NCBI GenBank assembly: GCA_020439945.1
Contig: JAGRPB010000002.1
Coordinates: 37,988-101,987, forward strand
DNA from: Verrucomicrobiia bacterium
Lineage (GTDB): Bacteria > Verrucomicrobiota > Verrucomicrobiia > Verrucomicrobiales > DEV007
Length of the DNA: 64,000 nt
Direction: 5' to 3'
The translations under genes and the position numbers were made by a program. Under the pieces are notes generated by a model that was not told the DNA's origin, made no database searches, and saw nothing but the letters and a program-made list of their open reading frames with translations. This document shows positions 1-9,015 of the stretch, piece by piece (the first letter of the stretch is position 1; each line of letters begins with the position of its first letter).

Positions 1-1146
1 TTCGACGTGCTCCGCAAGGAGTCGCTGTCGTTCGAATTGCGTCCCTCGGTGGAGAAAGCCCTGCAAGCCGCCGAGCAAACGCGCATCGCCACCGAGGCGG
101 CAATGGAGAAAAGCCCGCGGGAGACCAGCTCGGACCTGATCATCGGGCGTTCGCCGGCGATGCAGGATGTGTTCAAGCTCATCGGCCGGGTCGCCCGCGC
201 CGACGCGCCGGTGCTCATCACGGGCGAGAGCGGCGTGGGGAAGGAAGTCGTGGCGAACGCGGTCCACAAGTTCAGCCGTCGCGCCAGCGCGGAATACGTG
301 GCCATCAACTGCGCGGCGATTCCCGGCAACCTGCTCGAGAGCGAGCTGTTCGGTCACGAGAAAGGCGCTTTCACCGGGGCGGTCAGCCAGCGCGTGGGCC
401 GTTTCGAACAATGCGACGGCGGCACGCTCTTCCTCGATGAAATCGGCGACATGCCGCTGGAAATTCAGAGCAAGCTGCTCCGCGTGCTGCAGTCGGGCGA
501 ATTCTCCCGCGTAGGCGGCAACCAGACGCTGACGTCGAATGTCCGCATTCTCGCGGCGACGAACAAGCACCTTGAGGCCGAGGTGGAAGGCGGTCGATTC
601 CGCGAAGACCTTTTCTATCGCCTGAATGTCGTCCGTATTCACATTCCGCCGCTGCGCCAGCGCCGTGAAGACATCCGACTGTTGGCCGAGCACTTCCTTT
701 CCCGACAGGGCGAAGGCAGCGGCATCGGACGCCGGATGCAATTTTCTCCGGAGGCAATCGACCAGTTGGAACATCACGATTGGCCCGGAAACGTCCGAGA
801 ATTGGAAAACACCATCCAACGAGCCTGCGTGCTGGCGACCGGCAATGTGCTGCTCCCCCGCGATCTCCCGCTCGGCCGGGTGCCGCGGATCGGCGACCGC
901 GACGGTGGACTGAGCGGTGGATCGAAATCGGGACAGGGCAGCAACGGTTCGGTATCCCTCGAATCGGCCGCTCAAGCCTTTCTCCAGGCATCGAAAAGCG
1001 ATCCCACGCTCGGCCCGGCGCTGGTCGCGGAACGCGAGATCATTCGCGCCGTGCTCGCGTCGACCGATGACGAGACGGCCGCCGCAAAACAGCTCGGCAT
1101 GACCAAGGCGATGCTGAAAAAGCGCCGCGATCAATTTCAGCTCTGA
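1..1146 (+). CDS. Sigma-54-dependent response regulator (NtrC family), 5' truncated
   Basis: The reading frame is open to the window edge, so the N-terminus is missing; the first residues (FDVLRKE...SVEKALQ) look like the end of a receiver domain. A complete sigma-54 AAA+ domain follows: Walker A GESGVGKE, the sigma-54 contact loop GAFTGA (about bases 364-381), Walker [12 protein letters not shown], and the arginine-finger region [20 protein letters not shown]. The C-terminus ([19 protein letters not shown]) resembles a shortened Fis-type helix-turn-helix. The family opens promoters held by sigma-54 RNA polymerase, usually after phosphorylation by a sensor kinase. The partner kinase and target genes are not visible. 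The family call is firm; the receiver domain is inferred. Confidence 0.93.
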   Translation, partial: FDVLRKESLSFELRPSVEKALQAAEQTRIATEAAMEKSPRETSSDLIIGRSPAMQDVFKLIGRVARADAPVLITGESGVGKEVVANAVHKFSRRASAEYVAINCAAIPGNLLESELFGHEKGAFTGAVSQRVGRFEQCDGGTLFLDEIGDMPLEIQSKLLRVLQSGEFSRVGGNQTLTSNVRILAATNKHLEAEVEGGRFREDLFYRLNVVRIHIPPLRQRREDIRLLAEHFLSRQGEGSGIGRRMQFSPEAIDQLEHHDWPGNVRELENTIQRACVLATGNVLLPRDLPLGRVPRIGDRDGGLSGGSKSGQGSNGSVSLESAAQAFLQASKSDPTLGPALVAEREIIRAVLASTDDETAAAKQLGMTKAMLKKRRDQFQL

Positions 1147-1285
1147 GCTAGCGGCGGATTTCCCGCAGCTCTCGCAGAGACTTCAACTCTACGCCCTATT
1201 CTGTCGGCAATCGGCGAACACCCCCGTGTGGGATTCGCGATCCAGCCGGCCGGGAGGGCGTGTACTCGCTTCTACCACCGTCTCG

Positions 1286-4200
1286 ATGCCGAAAAAATCC
1301 CAGCGCAGCCACCAGTCACCGGACGACGCGAAGGCGGTGGTGTCCGCCTTGCTGGAGCGCGCCGCGGCCTGCCCGCCTTTTGCGGAGCGGTTGGATCGCC
1401 TCGACCTGGCGACTCCGGAGAATCCCGTCGCCTTCGATCACGTGGCGGAAGCAGGTCAGCCGTTTTACGCCGCGCTGACCGCTCAGCGTTGGCTGGCGGA
1501 TTCCGCAGCAGCGAACAACCACGGCACGCCCATTGTCTGGATCGCCTGTCCTCACGTGAAACTGCAGGAGATCGTTCACGCCGAGCTTCCGGTCTGGGGC
1601 GTCGACGCCGCGTTTTTGCCGGAATACGAGTGGGTGGGATTCGAGGACGTCATCCCCGATCCCGAGTCAGCCGCGGAACGGCTCGCCACGCTCCAGCGGC
1701 TCTGGGAAAAGCGTGCTTCCGGCAAACCACAGGTCGTGGTTCTCTGCCGCGGCAGTTTCGAGGAAGCCGCGCCGAAACCGGGTTCGCTGTCGGATCAATC
1801 CCTGCGCCTTTCCGTTGGCGACACCCACGATCCGGTGGCGTTGGCGGAGCAGTTGACTCAAGCGGGCTACGAGAAGGAAGCCCAAGTGTTTCAGCGAGGC
1901 CAGTTCGCGGTTCGCGGCGGCATCGTCGATGTCTTTTCGTGGCAATCGACCGCTCCGGTTCGTCTCGAACTTTTTGGCGATGAGATCGATTCGATCCGGG
2001 AATTCGACGTCGACGAACAGACCTCGGTCCGGAAACTGGAATCGACCGAGATTCTCCTCAGCGAAGCCAATCTCGAACCGGACGCGACCCTGGAGGATTA
2101 CCTCGATGAGAAGGCCGACCTCGTCATCGCCATCGAGCCCGATGCCGAAGAGTCCATCGCCAGCGTCAACATCACTTCTACCTCCTATTCCTATTCCTCG
2201 TCTTCTTCCTATTCCAAATCAGACGACAAGGAAGAAGAAGACGAGGAATATGACGAAGAGGGGGAAAGCTACGCCGTCGCCTGTTACGAAAATCCGCTTG
2301 GCGTCTTCGAAGCCGGCGACTTCATCCTCCAGGAACAACGCCGTCACGATTTCGCCCAACAGATGGCGGAATGGGAAAACGAAGGCTGGAACGCGGCGAT
2401 GGCCTTCAATTCTCAGGGCGAGATCGACCGCTTCCGCGAACTGGTTTACTCCGAGCATCTCGATTCCGGGATCCTGCGCACGATCTTCGGCTCGCTCAGT
2501 CGCGGCTTCACCATTCCCGAGGCGAAGATCGCGATTCTCTGCGATGCGGAAATCTTCGGCCGTTACCAACATCAGCGAACCCAGCGCCGCATGCGTCTGG
2601 CCCAGCAGCGGCAGGTCACCCAGCGACAGGCCAGTCTCAGCGAATTCAACTACGGCGACCTGGTCGTTCACGCCGACTACGGCATCGGGAAATTCAAGGG
2701 CATTCGCGACCGCGAGACCGATACCCGCGACGGCGCCAAGCGCGAGGAAGTCCTCGAGATCGAATACGCCGACGAAGCGCGGCTTTTCGTCCCGCTCGAC
2801 CAGGCGCATCTCGTCTCCCGCTATGTCGGCACCGGAAAAAAAGCGCCCAAGCTGAGCCGACTGGGAGACAAGCGCTGGTCGCGCATCCGCAAAGACGCCG
2901 AGCGTTCCATTCTCGACTACGCCGCCCGGCTCCTGTCGGTTCAGGCCGAGCGCCAGACTCACACCGGCTTTTCCCATCCGCCCGACAACAAGTGGCAGTG
3001 GGAATTCGAGAACGCTTTCATCTACAAGGAAACGCCCGACCAACTTCGCGCCATCGAGGATGCCAAGGAGGACATGGAATCGGATCGTCCCATGGACCGG
3101 CTGGTCTGCGGCGACGTCGGATTCGGCAAGACCGAGGTCGCCATCCGCGCCGCCTTCAAAGCCGTGATGAGCGGCAAGCAGGTCGCCATGCTCGCGCCGA
3201 CGACGGTGCTGGCCGACCAGCACTATCACAATTTCCGGGAGCGAATGTCGGACTTTCCGGTCACCATCGAACTGCTCAGCCGCTACCGGACCGCCGCCCA
3301 ACAGCGCCAGACTTTGGAGAAGATGGCGAACGGCAGTGTCGACATCGTCATTGGCACCCATCGACTCATCTCGAAGGACGTGCGCTACAAGGATCTCGGC
3401 CTGGTGGTGATCGATGAGGAGCAACGTTTCGGCGTTCAGCACAAGGAACGCTTCAAGGAGATGTTCCGCCTCGTCGACGTGCTCACGCTGTCTGCCACAC
3501 CGATTCCGCGAACGCTTTATCTCTCACTCATGGGCGTGATGAACATGTCCACCATCGAGACGCCGCCACCGAATCGTTATCCGGTCTCCACCTCGGTCTG
3601 TCCCTACGACGAGCGCACCATCCGCGCGGCTATCCAGAAGGAACTCGCCCGGCAGGGCCAGGTTTTCTTTCTCCACAACCGGGTGAAAACCATCCGGGGC
3701 ATGAAGAAGCGGATCGAGGATCTCGTGCCGGGCGCGCGAGTCGAGGTCGGCCACGGCCAGATGGACGACGATGAACTGGAAGAAGTGATGAACCGCTTCA
3801 TTCGCCAGGAAATCGACGTGCTTGTCTGCACCACCATCATCGAGAGCGGCGTCGACATTCCCAACGCCAACACCATCATCATCGACCGTGCCGACCGCTT
3901 CGGACTCGCCGATCTCTACCAGCTCCGCGGCCGCGTGGGCCGGGCCGACCGCCGGGCCTATGCCTACCTCATGCTCCCGCGCGACATGCTGACCGTGGGT
4001 GACGCCCGGAAGCGCATCAACGCCATCAAGCAATACTCCTCGCTCGGCGCCGGTTTGAAGATCGAGATGCGCGACCTGGAAATTCGCGGCGCCGGAAACC
4101 TGCTCGGCACCCAGCAGAGCGGCCACATCGCCGCCATCGGATTCGACCTCTACTGCCAGCTGCTGAAACAGAGCGTCGGGAAACTCAAAGGCGAACCCGT

Positions 4201-4633
4201 TGGCGACCGGATCGACATCGCCTGCCACGTCGATTTTCTCGCCACCAACGAGGCCCAGTATCAGCGCGCGCCCAAGGGCACCCTCCCCGCATTCATCCCG
4301 GCCAATTACATGCCCGAGGCCCGGCTCCGCATCACCGCCTACCGCCACCTGGCCGAGGCCAGCCGCCTGAGCGATCTCGAGAACCTGCGAAAAAACTGGC
4401 AGGACCGTTTCGGAAAATTGCCCGACGCCGCCGAGTTTCTTCTCCTTGCCACCGAATTGAAAATCCGGGCCGCGCACCAGGGCGTCGGTGCCGTGGAAAT
4501 CCGCGACGACAAGCTGATGCTCACCAAAAAGGGGAAATATCTGCAAATAAACGGCCGCTTTCCCCGTCTAGAAGGGAAAAGTCAGGCCCGGAAACTTCGA
4601 CACGCCGTCGAACTCGTCATGACCTTGTCATGA
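1286..4633 (+). CDS. mfd: Transcription-repair coupling factor Mfd
   Basis: Mfd displaces RNA polymerase stalled at DNA lesions and recruits UvrA. The order is as expected: UvrB-like N-terminal module, RNA polymerase-interacting segment (YGDLVVHADYGIGKFKGI, about residue 453), superfamily 2 translocase with Walker A GDVGFGKTE (about 608) and DEEQ (about 708), helicase motifs IESGVDIPNANT and QLRGRVGR, and a C-terminal TRCF domain. I chose ATG 1286 (MPKKSQRSH) over a GTG at 1226, which would add 20 atypical residues. At 1115 aa the length is normal. The oddity is a Ser/Tyr-rich then Asp/Glu-rich stretch at about residues 297-328, encoded by a dispersed palindromic repeat (see 2182-2250). Confidence 0.97.
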   Translation: MPKKSQRSHQSPDDAKAVVSALLERAAACPPFAERLDRLDLATPENPVAFDHVAEAGQPFYAALTAQRWLADSAAANNHGTPIVWIACPHVKLQEIVHAELPVWGVDAAFLPEYEWVGFEDVIPDPESAAERLATLQRLWEKRASGKPQVVVLCRGSFEEAAPKPGSLSDQSLRLSVGDTHDPVALAEQLTQAGYEKEAQVFQRGQFAVRGGIVDVFSWQSTAPVRLELFGDEIDSIREFDVDEQTSVRKLESTEILLSEANLEPDATLEDYLDEKADLVIAIEPDAEESIASVNITSTSYSYSSSSSYSKSDDKEEEDEEYDEEGESYAVACYENPLGVFEAGDFILQEQRRHDFAQQMAEWENEGWNAAMAFNSQGEIDRFRELVYSEHLDSGILRTIFGSLSRGFTIPEAKIAILCDAEIFGRYQHQRTQRRMRLAQQRQVTQRQASLSEFNYGDLVVHADYGIGKFKGIRDRETDTRDGAKREEVLEIEYADEARLFVPLDQAHLVSRYVGTGKKAPKLSRLGDKRWSRIRKDAERSILDYAARLLSVQAERQTHTGFSHPPDNKWQWEFENAFIYKETPDQLRAIEDAKEDMESDRPMDRLVCGDVGFGKTEVAIRAAFKAVMSGKQVAMLAPTTVLADQHYHNFRERMSDFPVTIELLSRYRTAAQQRQTLEKMANGSVDIVIGTHRLISKDVRYKDLGLVVIDEEQRFGVQHKERFKEMFRLVDVLTLSATPIPRTLYLSLMGVMNMSTIETPPPNRYPVSTSVCPYDERTIRAAIQKELARQGQVFFLHNRVKTIRGMKKRIEDLVPGARVEVGHGQMDDDELEEVMNRFIRQEIDVLVCTTIIESGVDIPNANTIIIDRADRFGLADLYQLRGRVGRADRRAYAYLMLPRDMLTVGDARKRINAIKQYSSLGAGLKIEMRDLEIRGAGNLLGTQQSGHIAAIGFDLYCQLLKQSVGKLKGEPVGDRIDIACHVDFLATNEAQYQRAPKGTLPAFIPANYMPEARLRITAYRHLAEASRLSDLENLRKNWQDRFGKLPDAAEFLLLATELKIRAAHQGVGAVEIRDDKLMLTKKGKYLQINGRFPRLEGKSQARKLRHAVELVMTLS
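2182..2250. repeat. Palindromic repeat inserted in frame within mfd
   Basis: A 17-bp inverted repeat (arm TATTCCTCGTCTTCTTC at 2192-2208, complement at 2234-2250) encloses 25 nt. The 34 bases at 2182-2215 match 47084-47117 between two genes at 32 of 34 positions. It encodes the low-complexity SYSYSSSSS / KEEEDEE segment of Mfd without breaking the frame. Confidence 0.8.
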
Positions 4634-4670
4634 CCCCTTTTTCGTCCTACTCTTCGCTTCCCGTTTCACC

Positions 4671-5696
4671 ATGAAAGCCCTTTCACACGCCCTCACCTTC
4701 CCGGCCCTGGTTTGCGCCGGGCTGGTCGTTTCCCAGTTTCAGCCCATCAACACCGCCGCCGCGTCCGGATTCCAGGAAATCAACGCGCTCAAGGCGGTCG
4801 TCAATGGCGAGTCTATCACCTCCATCGAGGTCGATACCGCCGTCGCCACCCAGATCCAGATCTGGCTGCTCGAACACAAAAACGATCCCGGTCTCACCCA
4901 GGCCATCGTCGATGCCAAGGTCGAGGAGATGAAAAAGGAGGCCCTCAAGGATCTCATCGATCGCAAGCTGATCCTCGCGGAATTCAAGAAGATGGGCGGT
5001 TCCATCAAGGAAACCTACGTCGATACCGCCATCGATGAATTCATCACCAAGCGCTTCAAAGGCGACCGCGACAAGTTCCTTTCGGAACTGAAAAAAAGCG
5101 GCATGACCATTCGTCAGTTTCGCGACATGCAGCGCGAGCAGATCACCATCCAGGCGCTGCGCGGTCAGAACGACGGCCCCGAAACTCTCATCAACACGCC
5201 CACCGAGATGCAGGCGAAATACGACGAGATCAAGAACGAGTACGCCGAGGATCCGGAGATCATTCTCCGCATGCTGTCGCTTCCCAAGCAGACCGCCGAG
5301 AGCGATGAGGCCGCGCAAAAGCAACTCGTCAACGACATCCGCAAGCAACTCCAGGGCGGCGCCGATTTCGCCACCATGGCCCGGGCTCATTCCGCCGACA
5401 GCGCCGCCGCCGATGGTGGACTGGTGGGCGGCGGTCCGATCGGAAAAGACTATCTCAATGAAAAGCTGACCAGTATCGCTTTCGGTCTTTCTCCTCGCAA
5501 AGTCAGTGACGTGATCGACGACGGCCCCTACTGGCGCCTGATGTACGTGGATGCCCGCCAGGGTGGCGCCGTTCCGTCCTTCGAAGAGCTCAAGGACACT
5601 TGCGACAAGCTCCTCACCCAGGAGAAGCGCAAGGGCTACGTCGATCGCTGGCTCGAGAAACTGCGCCAGGACGCCGGCATCCGGGTCTACGATTGA
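4671..5696 (+). CDS. Secreted SurA-like peptidyl-prolyl isomerase (parvulin)
   Basis: 341 aa. A signal peptide (MKALSHALTFPALVCAGLVV) is followed by a SurA-type N-terminal chaperone region beginning ALKAVVNGESITSIEVD, then a PpiC/parvulin domain at about residues 195-295 (ILRMLSLPK, FATMARAHSAD, ADGGLVGGGPIGKDYL). Proteins of this kind assist folding of outer-membrane or periplasmic proteins. Start is ATG 4671, 37 nt after mfd on the same strand. The single parvulin domain and length suit a short SurA/PrsA relative rather than the two-domain E. coli SurA. The role is inferred from family. Confidence 0.9.
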   Translation: MKALSHALTFPALVCAGLVVSQFQPINTAAASGFQEINALKAVVNGESITSIEVDTAVATQIQIWLLEHKNDPGLTQAIVDAKVEEMKKEALKDLIDRKLILAEFKKMGGSIKETYVDTAIDEFITKRFKGDRDKFLSELKKSGMTIRQFRDMQREQITIQALRGQNDGPETLINTPTEMQAKYDEIKNEYAEDPEIILRMLSLPKQTAESDEAAQKQLVNDIRKQLQGGADFATMARAHSADSAAADGGLVGGGPIGKDYLNEKLTSIAFGLSPRKVSDVIDDGPYWRLMYVDARQGGAVPSFEELKDTCDKLLTQEKRKGYVDRWLEKLRQDAGIRVYD

Positions 5697-5710
5697 TCGA
5701 GAACGGTATC

Positions 5711-6172
5711 GTGAAGATCCGGCACCTCTATCTCTCTCCCGCCCACGTTTACGTGGGGCGCTACGGCAAGCCCGCCGGCACCGAACCGATGATCTCGGTC
5801 GACGAGGTCGAGTGCGTCGCGGGGAAGGGATTGCGAGGAGACCGCTACTTCGATTTCAAGGAAGACTACAAGGGGCAGATCACCTTTTTCTCCCTCGAAA
5901 CGTGGGAAGATCTCTGTCTTCGGTTCAACGTGGCCGATCGCGGCCCCGATGTTTTTCGACGCAATGCGATCGTCAGCGGCGTGGATCTGAATTCATTGAT
6001 CGATCGGGAATTCGAGATTCAAGGCATCCGATTTCGCGGGACCCAGGAAGCCGCGCCCTGCCTCTGGATGAACCAGGCTTTTGCCGAAGGCGCCGAGGAA
6101 GCGCTCAAAGGTCGCGGCGGATTGCGAGCCAGGATCCTCACTGACGGCGTGCTGCGGACCGAACAAGACTGA
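5711..6172 (+). CDS. MOSC domain protein
   Basis: About 153 aa. MOSC domains bind or relay sulfur in molybdenum-cofactor chemistry. Visible motifs are the strand-rich start (VKIRHLYLSPAHVYVG), ECVAGKGLRGDRYF, QITFFSLETWEDL, RRNAIVSGVDLN and the conserved Cys in APCLWMN. I place the start at GTG 5711, just after the PPIase stop; a TTG at 5693 overlapping that stop is the alternative. The reading frame extends further upstream inside the PPIase gene, but that part does not look like protein. It ends 7 nt before the mobA-fdhD fusion, so the two are probably cotranscribed, which supports a role in cofactor handling. Confidence 0.85.
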   Translation: MKIRHLYLSPAHVYVGRYGKPAGTEPMISVDEVECVAGKGLRGDRYFDFKEDYKGQITFFSLETWEDLCLRFNVADRGPDVFRRNAIVSGVDLNSLIDREFEIQGIRFRGTQEAAPCLWMNQAFAEGAEEALKGRGGLRARILTDGVLRTEQD

Positions 6173-6179
6173 CCCACTC

Positions 6180-7604
6180 ATGCCCCGCATCCAGGCTGCA
6201 CTCGTTGCTGGAGGACGCTCAACCCGCATGGGAAGCGACAAGGCCTTTCTCGACTGGAAAGGCAGGCCGTTGTTCGCCATTCAACTGGAAAAGCTTTTCG
6301 CCGCGTGCCCGGATTCAGAATTTCCCGTTCTACTGTCCGCCAACGAAGCCCAGCCCTTCCCTGATTTCATCGATGGCGTGAGAATCGTCCGCGATACCAT
6401 GCCCGATCTGGGCCCGCTCGGTGCGTTGCGCGATTGTCTCGCTGCTGCGGAAAAGGACGGCGCGGACTTTCTCCTCATTCTGGGTGTCGACCTGCCAGCC
6501 TTTCCGAGCGATGGGCTGAAGTCCTTGTTCGATCAGTGCAGAAAATCAGGGAAAGGCGTGGTGCCTTTCAACGAGGAGCGCTGGGATCCGTTGGTGGGCA
6601 TCTATCCGGTCTCGGCACTCCCTCTCGTTCAACTGAGAATTGCCGAAGACCTGTTATCGATGCAGCGATTCTGCGATCGCGCGGAAAACGAGGGCCTGAT
6701 AGTCCGGACCGAAGTCAGGAGCGACTGGTTGCAGAACATCAACACGCCCGAGGAATACGATCAACTTCAACAGGGTATGTTCGATCACCCAACCCTGTTA
6801 AGCCGTTTCGAGACGAAACGCGGGTTTACCAAAGTCCATGATCGACTCGCTGCGGAGGAACCATTGGAAATTCGGGTCGAAGGCAAAAGCATTGCCGTGA
6901 TGATGCGAACGCCAGGGCACGACGAAGAACTGGCGGCAGGCTTTCTCGTGACCGAGGGAGTGGTTCGCAACGCCGATGACATTTTCGAGATCAATCGCTG
7001 TCGCGACATCACCGATCCGGAAGCCGCGGGAAACGTGCTCGACGTGAAGCTCGCCTCCCATCACAACGCCGACCTCGAAAAGCTGACCCGGCACGTCTTC
7101 ACCAGTTCCAGTTGCGGTGTCTGTGGCAAGGCCACCATTGATTCGATCTTTCAGGATTTCTCACCCATCGAGTCCGACATTCACATCAGCCCCAAGCGTT
7201 TACTCTCGTTGCCGGATCGACTGCGCGCCGCCCAGGAAACGTTCGAAAAAACGGGTGGTCTCCACGCCAGCGCCCTTTTCGACGCGCGAGGAACTCTACA
7301 ACTGCTTCGCGAGGATGTCGGCCGTCACAACGCGCTCGACAAGGTCATCGGCCGCGCGCTCCTCGACGGGAAACTGCCGCTGAGCGATCGCATTCTCCTC
7401 GTGAGCGGCCGCATTTCGTTCGAACTCATCCAGAAAGCCCTCGCCGCCGGCATCCCCATCATTGCCGGCATTTCCGCGCCGAGCAGCCTCGCCGTCGAGT
7501 TTGCCAAGCAAAGTGGTCAGACGCTGGTTGGATTCCTTCGCGAGAAAGGCTTCAACGTTTACGCCGACCAAGGAAGAGTGCTGACACCGAAAGACAACTC
7601 CTAA
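6180..7604 (+). CDS. MobA-FdhD fusion (Mo cofactor guanylyltransferase + FDH sulfurtransferase)
   Basis: 474 aa with two domains. Residues 1-195 are MobA-like: the nucleotide-binding motif ALVAGGRSTRMGSDKAF, the metal-binding segment LGVDLPAF and the sugar-like core. From about residue 205 the protein is FdhD: the CGVCGK motif near 312 carries the sulfur-relay cysteines, and HASALFD, REDVGRHNALDK, SGRISFELIQKA and APSSLAVEFA are typical. MobA makes the guanine dinucleotide form of the cofactor; FdhD passes sulfur from IscS to it and is needed for formate dehydrogenase activity. Joining them could channel cofactor from nucleotide attachment to sulfuration (inference). ATG 6180 was chosen because the 33 residues upstream overlap the MOSC gene and lack domain features. 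Confidence 0.93.
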   Translation: MPRIQAALVAGGRSTRMGSDKAFLDWKGRPLFAIQLEKLFAACPDSEFPVLLSANEAQPFPDFIDGVRIVRDTMPDLGPLGALRDCLAAAEKDGADFLLILGVDLPAFPSDGLKSLFDQCRKSGKGVVPFNEERWDPLVGIYPVSALPLVQLRIAEDLLSMQRFCDRAENEGLIVRTEVRSDWLQNINTPEEYDQLQQGMFDHPTLLSRFETKRGFTKVHDRLAAEEPLEIRVEGKSIAVMMRTPGHDEELAAGFLVTEGVVRNADDIFEINRCRDITDPEAAGNVLDVKLASHHNADLEKLTRHVFTSSSCGVCGKATIDSIFQDFSPIESDIHISPKRLLSLPDRLRAAQETFEKTGGLHASALFDARGTLQLLREDVGRHNALDKVIGRALLDGKLPLSDRILLVSGRISFELIQKALAAGIPIIAGISAPSSLAVEFAKQSGQTLVGFLREKGFNVYADQGRVLTPKDNS

Positions 7605-7606
7605 CC

Positions 7607-8434
7607 ATGCAGATTCCCATCGAAGACCTTTTTGAAGACATCATCGGCAAAGCGATGCGCGGCCGGCACATCAGCGAAAGACTCCTGAGCGAACGGACCG
7701 GCGTGGAACTCGACACGCTCGGCCGACTCTGTCGCGGTGAGTTCTGCGATGAAAGCGCCCTGCTGAAAATTGCGCCGGTGCTGGGACTTGATCCCGGTTC
7801 GCTGACAATCGCGGCGTCAAAGGCGTGGTATCCGAAGTCAGTTTCGGTCGAAGGTCTGGCGCAATTCAATACGCCCTACCGGGACATGCGAGTGAATGCC
7901 TACCTCGTCTGGGATTCCGAAACCAAGGAAGCCACTGCCTTCGACACCGGCACCGACGCAGGCCCGCTGATTGCCGAAATCGAGCGACTAGGTCTTTCGC
8001 TGAAACAGATTTTCCTGACCCACACCCACAACGATCACGTCGCCGACCTCGATCGCCTCAAGGCCGCTGCGCCAGGTGCCACCGTCTACGCAAACCGCCT
8101 CGAGCCATGGCCCGGCTGCGAGGAATTCGTTGAAGGCGCCACGTTTTCGATCGGTTCACTGAAGGTTGAAACCCGTACCACCAGCGGTCACTCGGTTGGT
8201 GGCACGACCTACGTCATCTCTGGTCTCGAAAAGCCGATCGCCGTGGTGGGTGATGCCATGTTCGCTGGTTCGATGGGTGGTGGAATGGTTTCCTTCGATG
8301 ATGCAATCGAGAACAATCGGAAGAAAATCATGACCCTTCCCAATGAAACGGTGCTTTGCCCGGGACACGGTCCACTGACAACGGTCGGCGAGGAAAAACG
8401 ATACAATCCGTTTTTCCCTGAACTCAAGGGTTAG
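7607..8434 (+). CDS. Metallo-beta-lactamase hydrolase with N-terminal HTH-like domain
   Basis: 275 aa. Residues 1-70 resemble a short Xre-like helical domain (LLSERTGVELDTLGRLCRGE, then LLKIAPVLGLDPGSL). The rest is a glyoxalase II-like metallo-beta-lactamase domain with all expected metal ligands: THTHNDH (about 137-143), SGHSVGGTTY, VVGDAMFAGS and CPGHGPLTTV. Family members hydrolyse thioesters or related bonds with two metal ions. The start lies 2 nt after the FdhD stop, so it is very likely cotranscribed with the cofactor genes. The true substrate is unknown. A persulfide- or thioester-linked role would fit the neighbours but is speculation. Confidence 0.88.
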   Translation: MQIPIEDLFEDIIGKAMRGRHISERLLSERTGVELDTLGRLCRGEFCDESALLKIAPVLGLDPGSLTIAASKAWYPKSVSVEGLAQFNTPYRDMRVNAYLVWDSETKEATAFDTGTDAGPLIAEIERLGLSLKQIFLTHTHNDHVADLDRLKAAAPGATVYANRLEPWPGCEEFVEGATFSIGSLKVETRTTSGHSVGGTTYVISGLEKPIAVVGDAMFAGSMGGGMVSFDDAIENNRKKIMTLPNETVLCPGHGPLTTVGEEKRYNPFFPELKG

Positions 8435-8440
8435 GTATTT

Positions 8441-8512
8441 CGGAGAGGCGATTTGCAATCGCCTGCACTACCCGCGCTTGCCACTTCGGGCGATTGCCAA
8501 TCGCCCCTCCGG
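8441..8512. repeat. Nested palindromic repeat between convergent genes
   Basis: Two small palindromes, GGCGATTTGCAATCGCC (8447-8463) and GGGCGATTGCCAATCGCCC (8488-8506), form a larger imperfect palindrome with each other. It fills the gap between a plus-strand stop (8434) and a minus-strand stop (8514) and could act as a two-way terminator. The same architecture occurs at 11669-11731 and 46258-46320. Confidence 0.8.
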
Positions 8513-8513
8513 T

Positions 8514-9005
8514 TCATCGCTCGCTGAGGCGGGCGATTCCGGATTCATCCATCCGGACCACTCTCCAGTCTGGCAGGATCTCGGCCCCAGCGGCCCGGTA
8601 AAAATCGATCGCGCGCTGGTTCCAGTCGAGCACGTTCCATTCGTAGCGTCCGCTCCCGCGCTGCTTCGCTTCTCCAGCCACGGCGACGAGCAACTGTTTC
8701 CCGGCGCCCTGCCCCCGCCAATCCGGCCGCACGTAGAGATCTTCAAGCCAGAGACCAGCCTTCCCGAGAAAGGTCGAAAAGGTGGTGAACCAGATCGCAT
8801 AACCAATCAGTCGTCCGGTTTCGCCTTCCTCCGCCACGAGCGCTCCCGCGACCGGAGTCTCGCCGAAGAAACTTTCCGTCAAATCGTCCACCGTGGCGAC
8901 GAATTGGTGCCGGAGGTCCTCGAAGGACGCCAGTTCACCAATCATGGTGTGAATCTCGGACACATCAGCGGGCTCGGCGGATCTGACATGAATCGTTCCG
9001 GGCAT
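8514..9005 (-). CDS. GNAT N-acetyltransferase (diamine/spermidine type)
   Basis: 163 aa. A single GNAT fold with acetyl-CoA-binding motif RGQGAGKQLLVAVAGEA and the typical LEDLYVRPDWRG strand; WNVLDWNQRAIDFYRAAGAE resembles the spermidine/spermine acetyltransferase subgroup. These enzymes transfer acetyl from acetyl-CoA to an amine. I chose ATG 9005 (MPGTIHVRSAEPADV), 10 nt after the upstream gene's stop, rather than the start at 9059 that would overlap it. The substrate cannot be set from sequence. Confidence 0.88.
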   Translation of the reverse strand: MPGTIHVRSAEPADVSEIHTMIGELASFEDLRHQFVATVDDLTESFFGETPVAGALVAEEGETGRLIGYAIWFTTFSTFLGKAGLWLEDLYVRPDWRGQGAGKQLLVAVAGEAKQRGSGRYEWNVLDWNQRAIDFYRAAGAEILPDWRVVRMDESGIARLSER

Positions 9006-9015
9006 ATTCTCTTTC

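Noticed and set aside
2219-4546. Two long antisense frames within mfd
   Set aside because: No motifs and GC-driven composition; Mfd is complete on the plus strand.
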